DNA of 64,000 nucleotides from positions 310,001-374,000 of the forward strand of contig CAVQEH010000002.1 in the NCBI GenBank assembly GCA_963711455.1. The letters are read 5' to 3'. The translations under genes were made by a program, and so were the position numbers. The notes beneath the pieces are model-generated. The model was not told where the DNA came from. It made no database searches and saw nothing but the letters and a program-made list of their open reading frames with translations. The stretch comes from DATFVA01 sp963711455 (lineage in GTDB: Bacteria > Bacteroidota > Ignavibacteria > Ignavibacteriales > Ignavibacteriaceae). Below are positions 62,838 through 64,000 of the stretch, in pieces. The first letter of the stretch is position 1, and every line of letters starts with the position of its first letter.

Positions 62838-64000
62838 AATGACTTTCTGAATTTTCTTCTTCATTCCCGCGAAATTGTTTCGGAATAATTTTGTTTATCC
62901 ATGTGAACCGGATAGTTACAGTTTCTTTTACAGTTTTAAGTGTTAATAAAATACCCGCAATTGTTAAAAGGATATTTGCAGACCACATACCCCAGAAAGG
63001 TGCGAAGAAATCTCTTTCCGCCAGCTTTTCTCCCCCGATAAGGAAAGCCCAGTAAATAAGAAAAAAGAAAAGACTGATGCTGGCGGCAACACCAAATCCA
63101 CCTTTCCTGGTCATAGTTCCCAACGGAGCTCCGATAAGAACAAATACAATGCATGCAGCGGGCAGAGCGTATTTTTTGTATATCTCTACTTCATATTTGC
63201 TTATTTCATTGTGGTTAGCTTCAAGCCTGTCGTATCTTGAAACAAGGATATTTCTTTCATTTCGAAGCCTGTCAAGTAGTCTCGCATAAATAAGATTTTT
63301 TGCTTTAATGTTTGATGGCGTTTTAATCTTATTACTGGTTGTATCAATAAAAAAATATTTTTTAGCGGTGCTTGTCAAATCTTTCTGATATTGTTTTCTA
63401 AAAATATTCAGGCTGTCTACTATCTCTCTCATTGCAGAAGCACTTAATTCTCTTTCACCTCTCGGACTGCCAAGAGCTGACTGCTGAAAAGTGAACTGTG
63501 CCCCGTCCATTACAATCCTGTGCTTTTCAAATCTCAACCTTCTGTAAAGGTTTGTTTGAGAAATATCAGACTCATGTATTGACCCGTTTTCCAGATCCAT
63601 TATTAATTTTGACTGATCTTTGGAAAAATAAATTTTACCTTTTTCTGCAGTTACAACTTTTATTTCCCTGGGATCCGAATAATCATAAATTGTTATATCA
63701 TAAAGTTCATCTGTCTTTTGATTTATTTCTCTTGCCAGTATAGCATAGTTTGATACTTCCTGTGAAAACACACCTGGTTCAAGCGACAGTGTTGGCTTTT
63801 GTCTCGATATATCCTGCATAAGTATTTTAGCCTGGTGGTTTGCATCCGGCAGCACATCATTATTAAAGATTAAAAGAAGATATCCAATCACAACAGAAGC
63901 AAGCAAAGGGGCAATCATCATTTTATAGAGGCTTGTCCCGGTTGATTTAATAATTGTTATTTCATTATTCTGAGACATATTTCCAAATGCCATAAGTGTA
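62824..64000 (-). CDS. LptF/LptG-family permease (5' partial at window edge)
   Basis: The frame is still open at the right edge, so the N-terminal helices are missing. The visible about 391 residues start in the cytoplasmic loop (ATLMAFG-type: TLMAFGNMSQNNEITIIKSTGTSLYKMM), then a membrane helix, a long periplasmic domain (about 50-255) and three C-terminal helices (KYALPAACIVFVLIGAPLGTMTRKGGFG, and two more). The LptFG motif GAPLG..TRKGG matches the helix-loop that contacts LptB. The periplasmic part is longer than in the Escherichia coli protein. It pairs with the adjacent permease. Confidence 0.85.
   Translation of the reverse strand, partial: TLMAFGNMSQNNEITIIKSTGTSLYKMMIAPLLASVVIGYLLLIFNNDVLPDANHQAKILMQDISRQKPTLSLEPGVFSQEVSNYAILAREINQKTDELYDITIYDYSDPREIKVVTAEKGKIYFSKDQSKLIMDLENGSIHESDISQTNLYRRLRFEKHRIVMDGAQFTFQQSALGSPRGERELSASAMREIVDSLNIFRKQYQKDLTSTAKKYFFIDTTSNKIKTPSNIKAKNLIYARLLDRLRNERNILVSRYDRLEANHNEISKYEVEIYKKYALPAACIVFVLIGAPLGTMTRKGGFGVAASISLFFFLIYWAFLIGGEKLAERDFFAPFWGMWSANILLTIAGILLTLKTVKETVTIRFTWINKIIPKQFRGNEEENSESHYENS

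Noticed and set aside
1..64000. tRNA, rRNA, CRISPR array, insertion sequence, integrase or prophage genes.
   Set aside because: Scanned by eye for tRNA T-loop motifs, spaced direct repeats, transposase and integrase motifs; none found. Small ncRNAs cannot be excluded without covariance searches.

Overview
The window looks like a chromosomal segment from an Ignavibacteria-type member of the Bacteroidota/Chlorobiota group. The evidence is an AT-rich genome, frequent TTG starts, a type IX secretion (T9SS) C-terminal sorting domain of the NYPNPFNP...LASGLYIYKL kind, a PorV/PorQ-family outer-membrane protein, two GWxTD-domain proteins, and an F0F1 operon that stops after the gamma subunit with no atpD or atpC in the window. 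The taxonomic call is inference from these family patterns; no rRNA is present.

Region 1 (1-16.8 kb) is a surface polysaccharide (O-antigen, capsule or EPS) cluster that enters from the left edge. It holds a Wzz/GNVR chain-length protein (partial), a Wzx-type flippase, two methyltransferases, a Wzy/ligase-like polymerase, several GT2 and GT4 glycosyltransferases, a membrane GT2, an XrtA-type polysaccharide deacetylase, a polyprenyl-phosphate sugar-1-phosphate transferase, a polyprenol-phosphate mannosyltransferase and an unusual GT2 fused to a degenerate phosphosugar-transferase half. Four of these genes (flippase, polymerase, two GT2s) are interrupted by single-base indels at short base runs.

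Region 2 (16.8-28.9 kb) is mostly housekeeping: accA, an M16 metalloprotease (one frameshift), a hot-dog thioesterase, nadC, a second flippase, dut, dnaE, an enoyl-reductase-like SDR and thioredoxin.

Region 3 (29-41.7 kb) is cell-surface: a T9SS cargo with sialidase-type Asp boxes, then a TonB-dependent receptor, a 1191-residue secreted T9SS cargo, a PorV-like beta-barrel protein, and two tandem GWxTD proteins. Strong hairpin terminators divide this part into units.

Region 4 (41.7-54.8 kb) is a long co-directional chain: an LpxL-like acyltransferase, a GT9 heptosyltransferase-like protein, a TsaC/Sua5 protein, M23 peptidase, bactofilin, atpZ, an AtpI-like protein, atpB-E-F-H-A-G, ffh, rpsP, khpA, rimM, trmD and rplS, closed by a strong terminator after rplS. 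atpH carries a probable one-base indel at its 3' end.

Region 5 (54.8-64 kb) contains a divergent MqnA-like protein, then a minus-strand block (serA, hutU, a small unknown gene, adenosine deaminase), a plus-strand TPR protein and DUF3467 protein, and the two LptF/LptG permeases on the minus strand; the upstream one runs off the right edge. No tRNA, rRNA, CRISPR array, insertion sequence or prophage was seen, and no gene-free stretch exceeds 300 bases.
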